This document shows, one piece after another, positions 39,639-48,718 of a DNA stretch of 64,000 nt; positions within the stretch are counted from its first letter, which is position 1, and each line of letters starts with the position of its first letter. The translations under genes and the position numbers were made by a program. This stretch comes from Streptomyces bacillaris (GTDB lineage: Bacteria; Actinomycetota; Actinomycetes; Streptomycetales; Streptomycetaceae): assembly GCF_003268675.1 (NCBI RefSeq), contig NZ_CP029378.1, positions 372,001 through 436,000 on the forward strand, given 5' to 3'. Below the pieces are notes generated by a model, which worked only from the letters and a program-made list of their open reading frames with translations, was not told where the DNA came from and ran no database searches.

Positions 39639-40150
39639 GGTGGTCCCTTCGAGTGCGGCTCGGCCCGTTCCTGCGGCCGTCGCCGGGCAGCGGCACACGG
39701 GCGGTGCGCCGTGTGCCGCGTGATGCGTGATGCGTGACGTATTCGGTCGTGCGTGGGCCTGAGGTGACCGGTCGCGCGTGAGGCGTGGCGTGATCGGGCG
39801 TGCGTGGCGCTGGGGAGCCGGTGCGGAGAGGCCGGAGTCGTACGTGGGAGGGGGCGGCGGAGCCGTGGCGTCCGCCCGGGTCCCCGCAGACGGCGAAAGC
39901 CGCTAGCCGTGGCCGTGCAGCGCGGTACGGCCCGTTCCGGGCGCCGCGTCAGCGGGCGCCGGTGCGACGGTGACGGCCACGACCGGGGGCAGCGCGGAGG
40001 CGGCCCTCTGCGGGCACTTCCTCGGTTCGGCGCTACGACCCATGGGCCGAGTGTACGTCCGGCCCGGCGCGCCCCGGTCCGCCCGGAGCCGGACGGGGCT
40101 GATCCGGCCACGTCGGGGCCCCTGTCCCGAAGAACGCCCGGAGGCGCGGA
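39639..40150. other. Intergenic region with hairpin and GCGTGATGCGTGA repeats
   Basis: About 500 bases without a convincing gene. GCGGCACACG/CGTGTGCCGC forms a 10-base stem at 39690-39719, 50 bases before the MurE-like start; it may be a leader structure. Next to it are short direct repeats GTGATGC. A 46-codon minus frame at 39903-40043 lacks a ribosome binding site. Confidence 0.5.
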
Positions 40151-41077
40151 TCAGCCGGTGGCCTCCACGAGCCGGACCGTGGAGAGGATCTTCCGTACCG
40201 TCTGATCAGGCACTTCGTCGGTGACACCCCGCACCCCGACGAACGTCCAGGACACGAGCTGTCCCTTCCCGTCCTTGAAGGCGAACGCGGTCGCCCTGCC
40301 GTCGAAGTCGCACCGGCCCTTCGCCTCGAGACCGGACGAGGTGGCCGTCGCGACGCTGCCGGTGAGGCCGGACCTCGTGGTGAACGGCTCGGCGGGTCCG
40401 GTGGTGACCTTGTCCTCGTGCGGCTGGGCGTAGCTGCCGTAGACCCAGAGGCGGGCGTTCTCCCGGGCGGCTTCCTCCGCGTTCCGGGCCTCGCGCTCGC
40501 CCCGGGAGCCGACGGAGGCGAGCGCGGTCTCCTCCTGGGTGCCGTTGTGGTCGTCGTCGGAGAGGCACCGCTTCTCCTTGAGGATCGCCGGGGCCGAGAA
40601 GCCGACGATCGGCTTCTCGTCGGGGTCGCTGTCATCGGCGACGTAGCTGACCCAGCCGGCCGGCTTCGGCGCCCACTCGGCCGGTACGTCGAAGGCGATA
40701 CCGCGCGTGGGGTTGACCACGGTCTTCCAGCCGGGCACGAGCGGTCCTTCCGGGTCGGCGGGCCCGTCGGAGGCGGCGACGGAGTCCGCGGGCGTCGGCC
40801 CGGCGGCCGGCTTCCCGTCGTCTCCCCCGCCGAACACCAGGAACCCGGCGACCACGGCCGCGGCGACCACGGCGGCCACCGCGCAGACGGCGACGACCGC
40901 GGTCGGGCGGCCACCGCCCTGCCGGGGCGGACGTGGGGCCGACGACAGCGGGTGCGCCGGCACCCCGGACGGGACGGTCGGCGCCGCCCAGGGAGGGGGC
41001 GCGGCCCCTCCGTACCGCTGCTGCCCCTGCCCGGGGTACGGATGCTCGCCACCGGGAGGCTGCGGTCCGTTCATCAT
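40151..41077 (-). CDS. Membrane-anchored protein of unknown function
   Basis: The protein has 308 residues from ATG 41077; a TTG at 41086 is possible. Residues 1-60 are Pro/Gly/Gln-rich and cytosolic, followed by a single transmembrane helix (TAVVAVCAVAAVVAAAVVAG). The extracellular part begins with GWKTVVNPTRGIAFDVPAEW, a pattern found in many actinobacterial one-helix proteins, and holds CLSDDDHNGTQEE and KGRCDFDGRATAF with two cysteines. Such proteins are often near serine/threonine kinases, but none is here. No function assigned. Confidence 0.75.
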   Translation of the reverse strand: MMNGPQPPGGEHPYPGQGQQRYGGAAPPPWAAPTVPSGVPAHPLSSAPRPPRQGGGRPTAVVAVCAVAAVVAAAVVAGFLVFGGGDDGKPAAGPTPADSVAASDGPADPEGPLVPGWKTVVNPTRGIAFDVPAEWAPKPAGWVSYVADDSDPDEKPIVGFSAPAILKEKRCLSDDDHNGTQEETALASVGSRGEREARNAEEAARENARLWVYGSYAQPHEDKVTTGPAEPFTTRSGLTGSVATATSSGLEAKGRCDFDGRATAFAFKDGKGQLVSWTFVGVRGVTDEVPDQTVRKILSTVRLVEATG

Positions 41078-41289
41078 GGGAGGCAACCCTATTCACGCGC
41101 CCGTTGGACGGTACGGGCACCCTGTGTTCCGGCCTCCGGCCCCGTACGACAGCGGTCCGGCCCTCCGTACGGACCCGGTCGGCGCACCGGTGCGGAGCAT
41201 CGGAATCCGATCTTCCCTTTGCGGCCGGAGCGGGACCGGAGTGGAATTGCGTACAGGGGACAGTGGTTCTCCCGAGGAAAGGACGCGCC

Positions 41290-41877
41290 ATGAGCGACAC
41301 CGACTGGGGGGACGACGTCTACCAGCCCCAGGAGCCGGAGGCCTCCGACCCCGAGGAACAGCTCGGCGCCGAGGACACCCTGCTGGACCCCTCCGGCACC
41401 GGCGACCCCCTCGACGAGGGCTACTCTCCGCCGGACCGGCCCTGGGTGGTGGAGGGACTCGGCACCACGGCTCCCGAGACCGTCACGGGTGAGTCCCTCG
41501 ACACCCGGCTGAGCAGGGAGGTTCCCGAGAACCCCGGTTTCGTCGGAGACGGGGTGGGTGACCTGGCGGGCGGCGACGGCGAGCTGTGGAACGGCGAGGT
41601 CGGCGTCGCCCGTGCCGGGCGGCTGACCCAGCAGGCGGACGGCCGGGTACCGGCCACGCTCACCGCGAGCGATGTCGGCATCGACGGGGCCGCGGCGTCG
41701 GCCGAGGAAGCCGCGATGCATGTGATCCCGGAGGACGGGGACGACGAGAGCCTGCTGGACGGCTCGCTGCCGGACGGCGCGTTCGTGGACGGCGCCTCGG
41801 CCCGCGAGGCCCGCGAGACCCACCGGGCCGGCCCCGAGGATGCTTCCGGCGGCGGCTCTCCCGCCCCGGACGCGTGA
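41290..41877 (+). CDS. DUF5709 family protein
   Basis: This 195-residue, highly acidic protein begins at ATG 41290 with GAGGAAAGGA upstream. The sequence DDVYQPQEPEASDPEEQLG, LDEGYSPPDRPW and the conserved SAEEAAMHVIPE match DUF5709 of actinobacteria. It has no membrane segment or enzyme motif and few hydrophobic residues, so it is probably partly disordered. Function unknown. Confidence 0.8.
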   Translation: MSDTDWGDDVYQPQEPEASDPEEQLGAEDTLLDPSGTGDPLDEGYSPPDRPWVVEGLGTTAPETVTGESLDTRLSREVPENPGFVGDGVGDLAGGDGELWNGEVGVARAGRLTQQADGRVPATLTASDVGIDGAAASAEEAAMHVIPEDGDDESLLDGSLPDGAFVDGASAREARETHRAGPEDASGGGSPAPDA

Positions 41878-41985
41878 ACGCCGCCGCGCTCCCTCCCGTA
41901 CTCCCTGTCCCACTCCCTCGTTTCTCCCTGGCCCCTCCCCGAATCCGTCCTGACCCAACACCCCCGGCCCCGCAGGAGCACACAG

Positions 41986-43428
41986 ATGAGCGGCACCGCC
42001 CAGATCGGCGTCACCGGACTCGCGGTGATGGGCCGCAATCTGGCCCGCAACTTCGCCCGCAACGGCTTCACCGTCGCCGTGCACAACCGCACCACCTCCC
42101 GCACCGACGCCCTGGTGAAGGAGTTCGGTGACGAGGGGACCTTCGTCGCCGCGCACACCCCCGAGGAGTTCGTCGCCGCGCTGGAGCGCCCCCGGCGCCT
42201 GGTGATCATGGTGAAGGCGGGGGACCCCACGGACGCGGTGATCCAGGAGTTCGCGCCCCTGCTGGAGGACGGCGACGTCATCATCGACGGCGGCAACGCC
42301 CACTTCGAGGACACCCGCCGCCGGGAGAAGGAGCTGCGCGAACGCGGTATCCACTTCGTCGGGGCGGGCATCTCCGGCGGCGAGGAGGGCGCGCTGCACG
42401 GCCCGAGCATCATGCCGGGCGGCTCCGCCGAGTCGTACGCCTCCCTGGGCCCGATGCTGGAGCGGATCGCCGCCCGGGCGAAGGACGGCACTCCGTGCAC
42501 CGCGCACATCGGTCCCGACGGGGCCGGGCACTTCGTGAAGATGGTGCACAACGGCATCGAGTACGCGGACATGCAGCTCATCGCGGAGGCGTACGACCTG
42601 CTGCGCAGGGTGGCCGGGTACTCCCCCGCGCACATCGCGGAGACCTTCCGGAGCTGGAACACCGGGCGGCTGGACTCGTATCTGATCGAGATCACCGCCG
42701 AGGTCCTCGCCCACACGGACGCGGCCACCGGCAGGCCGTTCGTCGACATCGTGCAGGACCGGGCGGAGCAGAAGGGCACCGGGCGCTGGACCGTGCAGAT
42801 CGCGCTCGACCTGGGCGTTCCCGTCTCCGGGATCGCGGAGGCGGTCTTCGCGCGCTCCCTCTCCGGCCACGCCGACCTGCGCGAGGCCTCGCGGGAGCTG
42901 CCGGGGCCGGTGGCGGAGCCGCTGGAGGGTGCGGAGGCTTCGGCGTTCGCGGACCGGGTCGAGCAGGCGCTGTACGCGTCGAAGGTCGTCTCGTACACCC
43001 AGGGCTTCCACCAGATCCGGGCCGGGAGCGAGGCGTACGACTGGGGCATCGACCTCGGTTCCGTGGCGGCGATCTGGCGTGCGGGCTGCATCATCCGGGC
43101 GGCGTTCCTGGACCGCATCCGGGCCGCCTACGATTCCCGGCCCGGACTCGTGAGCCTGCTCTCCGACGAGGAGTTCGGGCGGGAGACCGGGGCGGCGCAG
43201 GACGACTGGCGCGCTGTGGTGGCGGAGGCGGTGCGCCAGGGGGTGCCGACGCCCGGTTTCGCCGCCGCGCTGGCGTACTACGACGGTCTGCGCGCGGACC
43301 GGCTGCCGGCGGCGCTCACGCAGGGGCAGCGGGACTTCTTCGGGGCGCACACCTACCGGCGTACGGACCGCGAGGGTTCGTTCCACACGCTGTGGGGCGG
43401 GGACCGGTCGGAGGCCGGGGCGGGCTGA
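41986..43428 (+). CDS. gnd: 6-phosphogluconate dehydrogenase, decarboxylating
   Basis: This 480-residue enzyme of the long, NADP-dependent type starts after AGGAG. It has the Rossmann start IGVTGLAVMGRNLARN, IIDGGNAHFEDT, GAGISGGEEGALHGPS and the catalytic KMVHNGIEYADMQLIAEAYD. The C-terminal domain contains RKWTx-like GTGRWTVQIALDLG and ends with HTYRRTDREGSFHTLW. It converts 6-phosphogluconate to ribulose 5-phosphate, CO2 and NADPH in the oxidative pentose phosphate pathway. It could be a second copy, as Streptomyces often have two. A hairpin follows at 43443-43478. Confidence 0.95.
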   Translation: MSGTAQIGVTGLAVMGRNLARNFARNGFTVAVHNRTTSRTDALVKEFGDEGTFVAAHTPEEFVAALERPRRLVIMVKAGDPTDAVIQEFAPLLEDGDVIIDGGNAHFEDTRRREKELRERGIHFVGAGISGGEEGALHGPSIMPGGSAESYASLGPMLERIAARAKDGTPCTAHIGPDGAGHFVKMVHNGIEYADMQLIAEAYDLLRRVAGYSPAHIAETFRSWNTGRLDSYLIEITAEVLAHTDAATGRPFVDIVQDRAEQKGTGRWTVQIALDLGVPVSGIAEAVFARSLSGHADLREASRELPGPVAEPLEGAEASAFADRVEQALYASKVVSYTQGFHQIRAGSEAYDWGIDLGSVAAIWRAGCIIRAAFLDRIRAAYDSRPGLVSLLSDEEFGRETGAAQDDWRAVVAEAVRQGVPTPGFAAALAYYDGLRADRLPAALTQGQRDFFGAHTYRRTDREGSFHTLWGGDRSEAGAG

Positions 43429-43442
43429 CGGGTACGGAGCCC

Positions 43443-43478
43443 GGACCGGCCGGAGGGGAACGTACCCCCGCCCGGTCC
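43443..43478 (+). terminator. Hairpin after gnd
   Basis: GGACCGG and CCGGTCC enclose an inner GGGG-AACGTA-CCCC stem, 15 bases after the stop codon. Confidence 0.6.
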
Positions 43479-43569
43479 ACCCCGCATGCGAGCACCCGCC
43501 GGGCATGGCTGAGTGGAGTGAGGGCCCTGTTCCCGCGGCCCGCCCGCCCCGATGTCTGGAGTTGCGCGC

Positions 43570-44643
43570 ATGCCCGACGCCGTCCCCGACCCCGTCTCCG
43601 TCCAGCCCGTCGTGGCCCCGCTCACCAGTGCGGCGCTCTTCCTGGTCGGCACGGTCGAGCCGGGCGGCGAGGAGGCCGTAAGGGAGGTGCTGCCGGACCT
43701 CGCGGCCGTCGCCCGCTCCCTGGGGTTCCGCTACCCGGACGCCGGTCTGGCCTGTGTGACCGGGTTCAGCTCCGCCGTCTGGGACCGGCTGTTCGACGGG
43801 CCGCGCCCCGCGCACCTCCACCCGTTCCCGGAGCTGCGCGGCCGCCTCCACCACGCCCCGGCGACCCCGGGCGACGTGCTGCTGCACATCCGGGCCGAGC
43901 GGATGGACGTCTGCTTCGCGTGGGCGGCGCAGCTGCTCGACAAGCTCGGCGGGGCGCTGCGGATCGTGGACGAGACGCACGGCTTCCGCTATCTCGACCA
44001 CCGGGATCTGCTCGGCTTCGTGGACGGTACGGAGAATCCGGTGGGCGACGACGCCCGTGCGGCCGCGCTCGTCGGGGCGGACGACGATCCTGAGTTCGAG
44101 GGCGGCAGCTATGTCGTCGTACAGAAGTACCTGCACGACCTGACCTCGTGGAACACGCTCTCCGTGGAGGAGCAGGAACGCGTCATCGGCCGCACGAAGT
44201 TCGACGACGTGGAGTTCCCCGACGACGAGAAGCCCGCCGACTCGCATCTGGCGCTCAACACGATCACCGACCCGGACGGCACCGAACGCGACATCCTTCG
44301 GGCGAACATGCCGTTCGGGAACTTCGGGCAGGGCGAGTTCGGTACGTACTTCATCGGGTACGCGGCCGACCCCGACGTCACCGAACGCATGCTCCGCAAC
44401 ATGTTCCTCGGCGACCCGCCCGGCACGCACGACCGCATCCTCGACTTCTCCACGGCGGTCACCGGGGGCCTCTTCTTCGCACCCCGCGCCGACTTCCTCG
44501 ACGACCCGCCGCCCCCGCCCTCCCTGGTGCGCCCGGGCGACCGGCCGGAACCGGTGCCCGCACCGGTCCGGCAGGAGCCCGTCGCGGCCGGGTCGGACCA
44601 CGGTTCGCTGCGCATCGGCAGCCTGCAAGAAAGCGCCCAGTGA
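43570..44643 (+). CDS. Dye-decolorizing (DyP) peroxidase, encapsulin cargo
   Basis: The protein has 357 residues from ATG 43570 (GGAG upstream; ATG 43552 also possible). The DyP motif GFVDGTENP carries the catalytic Asp; the proximal haem His is probably in DSHLALNTITDPDGTE or close by, and the distal Arg in ILRANMPFG. The C-terminus is a proline-rich linker followed by HGSLRIGSLQES, close to the known encapsulin targeting peptide of DyP cargoes (SLGIGSLK-type). The next gene, overlapping by one base, is the encapsulin, so this peroxidase should be packed inside that shell. Role: H2O2-driven oxidation, probably in oxidative stress. Confidence 0.93.
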   Translation: MPDAVPDPVSVQPVVAPLTSAALFLVGTVEPGGEEAVREVLPDLAAVARSLGFRYPDAGLACVTGFSSAVWDRLFDGPRPAHLHPFPELRGRLHHAPATPGDVLLHIRAERMDVCFAWAAQLLDKLGGALRIVDETHGFRYLDHRDLLGFVDGTENPVGDDARAAALVGADDDPEFEGGSYVVVQKYLHDLTSWNTLSVEEQERVIGRTKFDDVEFPDDEKPADSHLALNTITDPDGTERDILRANMPFGNFGQGEFGTYFIGYAADPDVTERMLRNMFLGDPPGTHDRILDFSTAVTGGLFFAPRADFLDDPPPPPSLVRPGDRPEPVPAPVRQEPVAAGSDHGSLRIGSLQESAQ

Positions 44644-45440
44644 TGAACAATCTGCACCGCGAACTCGCACCGGTCACCCCCGCCGCCTGGGCCGAGATCG
44701 AGGAGGAGGCCCGGCGGACCTTCCGCCGCCATGTGGCGGGCCGCCGTGTCGTCGACGTCTCCGATCCGGACGGCCCGACGCTGGCCGCGGTGGGGGACGG
44801 CCATCTCCGCGACATCGACCCGCCGGCCCCGGACGTGCTGGCCCGGGCGCGTACGTCGATGCCGGTCATCGAGTGGCGGGTGCCGTTCACTGTGAGCCGC
44901 CAGGCGGTGGACGACGTGGAGCGCGGCTCGGCCGACAGCGACTGGCAGCCCGTCAAGGACGCGGCGCGCACCTGCGCGTTCGCGGAGGACATGGCGATCA
45001 TCGACGGGTACGCGGCGGCCGGGATCACCGGCCTGCGGGACGGTTCCTCGCACGACCCGCTGCCGCTGCCCGCCGACGCGCGGGACTATCCGGCGGCGGT
45101 CAGCCAGGCGGTGACCCGGCTGCGGCTGGCCGGTGTCGACGGACCGTACCGGCTGCTGCTCGGCGCGGACGCGTTCACCGAGGCCGCCGAGACCTCCGAC
45201 CACGGATATCCGGTCAAGACGCATCTGAGCCGCATCGTGGACGACGAGATCCTGTGGGCCCCCGCGGTCAAGGGCGGGGTGCTGCTCTCCACCCGGGGCG
45301 GGGACTTCGAACTCTGCCTGGGCCAGGATCTGTCGATCGGGTACGCGGACCACGACGCCACCAGCGTCCACCTCTACTTCCAGCAGGCGTTCACGTTCCG
45401 GATGCTGAGGGCGGAAGCGGTGGTCGGGCTCATCGCGTGA
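44643..45440 (+). CDS. Family 1 encapsulin shell protein
   Basis: This 265-residue HK97-fold protein of the linocin_M18/CFP29 type begins MNNLHRELAPVTPAAWAEIE. Other family blocks are EARRTFRRHVAGRRVVDVSDP, the SRQAVDDVERGSADSDW segment, DMAIIDGYAAAGITG, and LGQDLSIGYADHDATSVHLY. Such subunits assemble into 60-mer, about 24-nm compartments that enclose cargo enzymes through a C-terminal peptide. Its start overlaps the DyP stop (TGATG), so the two are translated together. No protease domain remains, as expected for encapsulins. Confidence 0.95.
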   Translation: MNNLHRELAPVTPAAWAEIEEEARRTFRRHVAGRRVVDVSDPDGPTLAAVGDGHLRDIDPPAPDVLARARTSMPVIEWRVPFTVSRQAVDDVERGSADSDWQPVKDAARTCAFAEDMAIIDGYAAAGITGLRDGSSHDPLPLPADARDYPAAVSQAVTRLRLAGVDGPYRLLLGADAFTEAAETSDHGYPVKTHLSRIVDDEILWAPAVKGGVLLSTRGGDFELCLGQDLSIGYADHDATSVHLYFQQAFTFRMLRAEAVVGLIA

Positions 45441-45519
45441 GGGGCCGTTCTCGTCGCGCTCATCGCGCGAGGGCGGCCTGCTCGTAACCTCGGCCGTGGA
45501 CCTGTACCGCCGGAGACCC

Positions 45520-46896
45520 GTGGGGGCAGCCATCACCCAATCCGCCCGTACGACACCGTCAGTTTCTGTCACCCCTCGACGCCCCGCCGTCCGTTTCGAC
45601 GCCGCCGTCCGGGCGGCCGTCCGGCAGGGGCTGCTGGGCGAGTCCCGACCGGTGGCCGGGTTCGTGGACACGGACGGGGTGCGGTCGTCCGTCGCGGCGC
45701 TGCGGGAGGCGTTCGCGCACAGCCCCGGTGTGCTGCACACCTTCGCCGCCAAGGCCTCTTCCCTCGTCCCGGTCCTGCGGCTGCTGGCCGACTGCGGGAT
45801 GGGGTGCGAGGTGGCGAGCCCGGGTGAGCTGCGGCTCGCCGTGGAGGCCGGTTTCGCGCCGGGGACGATCGTGCTGGACTCCCCCGCCAAGACCCGTGAG
45901 GAGATCCGCCTGGCGCTCGCCCTCGGGGTGGCCGTCAACGCCGACAGCCTCGACGAACTCCGCCGCATCGACGCGCTCCGCCACCGGGACTCCGCCGCCG
46001 TCCTCGGTCTCCGGGTCAACCCGCAGGTGGGAGGCGGCTCGATCGGGGCGATGTCCACGGCGACGGACACCTCGAAGTTCGGGGTGGCGCTCCGCGACCC
46101 GGGCGCCCGCGAGGCGGTGGTGCGGGCCTTCGAGACGCGCCCGTGGCTGACCCGGCTGCACGCCCATGTGGGCTCCCAGGGCTGCCCGTTGGAGCTGATC
46201 GCGGCGGGCGTGGCACGGACGTACGAGCTGGCCGAGGAGATCAACGAACGCCTCGGCACCCGGCGGATCACCAGCCTGGACATCGGCGGCGGGCTGCCGG
46301 TCAACTTCACGGACGACACCACGCACCCGACGTACGCGGCGTACGTGGACGCGCTGACGGCGGCGGCCCCGGGCCTGTTCTCCGGCCGGTACGCGCTGGT
46401 CACCGAGTTCGGCCGGTCGCTGCTGGCGAAGAACGGCTTCATCGGGGCGCGGGTGGAGTACACGAAGGACGCGGGCGGCCGCCGGATCGCGCTCACCCAC
46501 GCGGGGGCGCAGACCGCCACCCGTACGGTCTTCATGCCCGGCTCCTGGCCGCTGCGGATCGGGGCGTTCGCGGCCGACGGCACCCCGAAGGATGGCCCGC
46601 CGCTGGCGCAGGACATCGCGGGCCCGTGCTGCTTCGCGGGCGATGTGGTGGCGCACGGCCGGGAGCTGCCGGAGCTGGCCGAGGGCGACTTCGTCGTGCT
46701 GTACGACACGGGGGCGTACTACTTCTCCACCCCGTGGGCGTACAACAGCCTGCCGCGCCCGGCGGTCTACGGCTTCCGCTCGTCGGCGCCGGAGGGCGAG
46801 GCGGTGTTCGCGACGGTGCGCGAGGCGCAGACGATGGACGCGATCGCCGCCGAGAGCGGTCTGGCGTACGCGGACGCGCTGACGGTGCTGGGCTGA
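45520..46896 (+). CDS. PLP-dependent decarboxylase, Orn/DAP/Arg fold III family
   Basis: The protein has 458 residues from GTG 45520 (GGAGA upstream); GTG 45496 is the alternative. The alanine-racemase-fold barrel has the PLP lysine in TFAAKASSLVPVL, a HVGSQG block, DIGGGLPVNF, and the phosphate-binding region. The C-terminal domain has GPCCFAGDVVAHGRELPE with the Cys of the partner active site, and LYDTGAYYFSTPWAYNSLPRP. It belongs with diaminopimelate and ornithine decarboxylases; the specificity region is not a clear match to LysA. The gene stands alone, so substrate is not known. Confidence 0.85.
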   Translation: MGAAITQSARTTPSVSVTPRRPAVRFDAAVRAAVRQGLLGESRPVAGFVDTDGVRSSVAALREAFAHSPGVLHTFAAKASSLVPVLRLLADCGMGCEVASPGELRLAVEAGFAPGTIVLDSPAKTREEIRLALALGVAVNADSLDELRRIDALRHRDSAAVLGLRVNPQVGGGSIGAMSTATDTSKFGVALRDPGAREAVVRAFETRPWLTRLHAHVGSQGCPLELIAAGVARTYELAEEINERLGTRRITSLDIGGGLPVNFTDDTTHPTYAAYVDALTAAAPGLFSGRYALVTEFGRSLLAKNGFIGARVEYTKDAGGRRIALTHAGAQTATRTVFMPGSWPLRIGAFAADGTPKDGPPLAQDIAGPCCFAGDVVAHGRELPELAEGDFVVLYDTGAYYFSTPWAYNSLPRPAVYGFRSSAPEGEAVFATVREAQTMDAIAAESGLAYADALTVLG

Positions 46897-46936
46897 GCGG
46901 GGACTCCGTACGCTCTGGACGCCCGGAGTCCCCGCT
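46896..46936. terminator. Bidirectional terminator after the PLP decarboxylase
   Basis: A perfect 13-base stem AGCGGGGACTCCG/CGGAGTCCCCGCT with a 15-base loop starts at the stop codon. It separates the decarboxylase from the convergent proline-rich gene. Confidence 0.85.
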
Positions 46937-46973
46937 CCCCCGTCGTTCTGCGCTCCCTCGCCTCTACGACCCC

Positions 46974-47186
46974 TTACGACCCGGCGGGCTCGGGCTGCGG
47001 CTCCGGGTCCGGTACGGGGTCGGGGCCGGGCGCCGGGGGCTGCGGGATCGGGTCCGGGGCCGGGCCGGGAGGCACCGGGGCGGGGCCCGGCGGCACGGGC
47101 GGCGGGCTCGGTACGGGGGTGGGCGGACCCGGCACGGGCGGAGGCGTCGGCGAGGGCGGGACGGGGTCGGGGTACGGGTGGGTCAT
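46974..47186 (-). CDS. Proline-rich small protein, 70 residues
   Basis: ATG 47186 is preceded by GTGGAGG at ideal spacing. The 70-residue product begins MTHPYPDPVPPSPTPPPVPG and is about half proline, with Val, Ala, Gly and acidic residues in PxP repeats to the end. There is no signal peptide or membrane segment. The strong ribosome binding site and the terminator at its end argue that it is a real gene. Such a chain would be an extended rod, perhaps a scaffold; no homologue is known to me. Confidence 0.6.
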   Translation of the reverse strand: MTHPYPDPVPPSPTPPPVPGPPTPVPSPPPVPPGPAPVPPGPAPDPIPQPPAPGPDPVPDPEPQPEPAGS

Positions 47187-47368
47187 TTCGATCCTCCACA
47201 ACGACATGAAACGGACAGATGGAGCTTTCCTCCACCGTCTCCCGGTGCGGCTGCCCGCGCCTGCCGAGTCCACACGTACGGGCCGGGGGCCGTCCCGCCC
47301 GTCACCCGCCGGGCTGATCCTCCGCCGAACCCCCCGCCCCGCCTCCCGCCCGGCGCTACGGTCGCCCC

Positions 47369-48676
47369 GTGACCGACCAGCCGCCTCGCCCGCCCGAGGC
47401 CCCCGTGCCCGTGCCCGTATCCGGCTCCCCGGCCGCCGAGCCGGTGAACGCCTCGGCGCTCATCCGCAACGACGCCGGCCAGTATCTGATGCACCTGCGC
47501 GACCATCTGCCGGGCCTGATCTGGGAGCCGGGCGCCTGGTCGCTCCTGGGCGGCGGCCGGGAACCGCAGGACCGGTCGCTGGAGGAGACGGTCCGGCGGG
47601 AGCTGCGGGAGGAGGCGGGCCTCGACCTGGCCGTACTGGAGCCGTACGCCGTCGAGATCGCGACGGGCACGGACGGCACGCCGGTTCCGGTGGCCGTCTA
47701 CTCCGGCCGGTGGAACGGGGACCCCGCGCGGCTCACGCTGACGGAGGGGGTGATGCTGCACTGGTTCGCTCCGGAGGTCCTCCCCCGCCTCCGGCTGAGC
47801 CGCTCGACGCTCGACCTGGTCCTGCGCCACGCGGCCGAGGTACGGGGCGACGCATCATCCGATGCCTCCGCCGCGAAACCTTCCGCGACGAGTGAGGCAG
47901 CAGCCCCACCCCCGCCGAGCGTGCTCGCCGTGCACGCGCACCCGGACGACGAGTCCATCTTCTCGGGCGGCGTACTCGCGCAGCACGCGGCGGCCGGAGC
48001 GCGGACGGCGGTGGTCACGGCGACCTGGGCGGAGGGGACCCACCGGGCCGAGGAGTTGGCGCGGGCGCTGGAGATCCTCGGCACGGGGCCGCCCCGGCTG
48101 CTCGGCTACGCGGACGCCAAGATCCCGGACTCGGCGCCCGGTCGCCCCCGGTTCCTCGACGCTCCGCTGGACGAGGCCGTGGGTGCCGTGGTGGCCCACA
48201 TCCGCGCCGTCCGGCCCCAGGTGGTGATCGCCCCGGACCCGTACGGGGGCATGACCGGCCACCCCGACCACGTACACGCCCACCGGGTCACCGCCCTGGC
48301 CGTCCGGGCCTCAGGACTCGCCCGGCTCCACCCCGAGGCGGGTGCCCCCTGGCAGCCGAGCGCCCTCTACCTGGCCACGCACCCGCGCTCGGCCGCCGAG
48401 GTGGTGGGCGGGCGCCTGGGCCGACAGGGCACGCCCGTCGACGCGTTCCACGTCTCCGACGACGCATGGATCACCACGACGGTCGATGTCACCCCCTGGC
48501 TGCCCCGGAAGCTGGCGGCGATCCTGGCCCACCGCAGCGAGGTGGTACGGGGCGCCGCACCCGGCCGGATCGCCGCACTGTCGCCCGCCGACCAGCACCG
48601 GGCGTTGGGCACCGAGTGGTACATCCGCCGGGACCTGGCCATCCGGCCCGCGACGGACACCGCGCTGAGGGCCTGA
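47369..48676 (+). CDS. NUDIX hydrolase-PIG-L deacetylase fusion
   Basis: The protein has 435 residues from GTG 47369. Residues about 25-155 are a NUDIX domain with its box GGGREPQDRSLEETVRRELR-EEAG. After a short Ala/Pro linker, residues 185-430 form a PIG-L (LmbE-like) zinc N-deacetylase with the zinc motif AVHAHPDDESIFSGG and HPDHVHAH. The first kind of domain hydrolyses nucleoside diphosphate-X compounds; the second removes acetyl groups from GlcNAc conjugates such as mycothiol precursors. Joined, they may act on a nucleotide-linked amino sugar; that is inference. Confidence 0.9.
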   Translation: MTDQPPRPPEAPVPVPVSGSPAAEPVNASALIRNDAGQYLMHLRDHLPGLIWEPGAWSLLGGGREPQDRSLEETVRRELREEAGLDLAVLEPYAVEIATGTDGTPVPVAVYSGRWNGDPARLTLTEGVMLHWFAPEVLPRLRLSRSTLDLVLRHAAEVRGDASSDASAAKPSATSEAAAPPPPSVLAVHAHPDDESIFSGGVLAQHAAAGARTAVVTATWAEGTHRAEELARALEILGTGPPRLLGYADAKIPDSAPGRPRFLDAPLDEAVGAVVAHIRAVRPQVVIAPDPYGGMTGHPDHVHAHRVTALAVRASGLARLHPEAGAPWQPSALYLATHPRSAAEVVGGRLGRQGTPVDAFHVSDDAWITTTVDVTPWLPRKLAAILAHRSEVVRGAAPGRIAALSPADQHRALGTEWYIRRDLAIRPATDTALRA

Positions 48677-48718
48677 GGCAGGCGGAGCGGGGCGTGTGGG
48701 CGGCCCCTCACCCACGCC

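Noticed and set aside
39903-40043. 46-codon frame (MGRSAEPRKCPQ...) on the minus strand in the 39.6-40.2 kb gap
   Set aside because: No ribosome binding site and no recognisable motif; too short to support on codon use alone.
41089-44670. 1193-codon open frame on the minus strand opposite DUF5709, gnd and the DyP peroxidase
   Set aside because: High-GC antisense shadow: biased to Arg, Gly, Ala and Val, no domain motif, and it crosses three well supported genes on the other strand.
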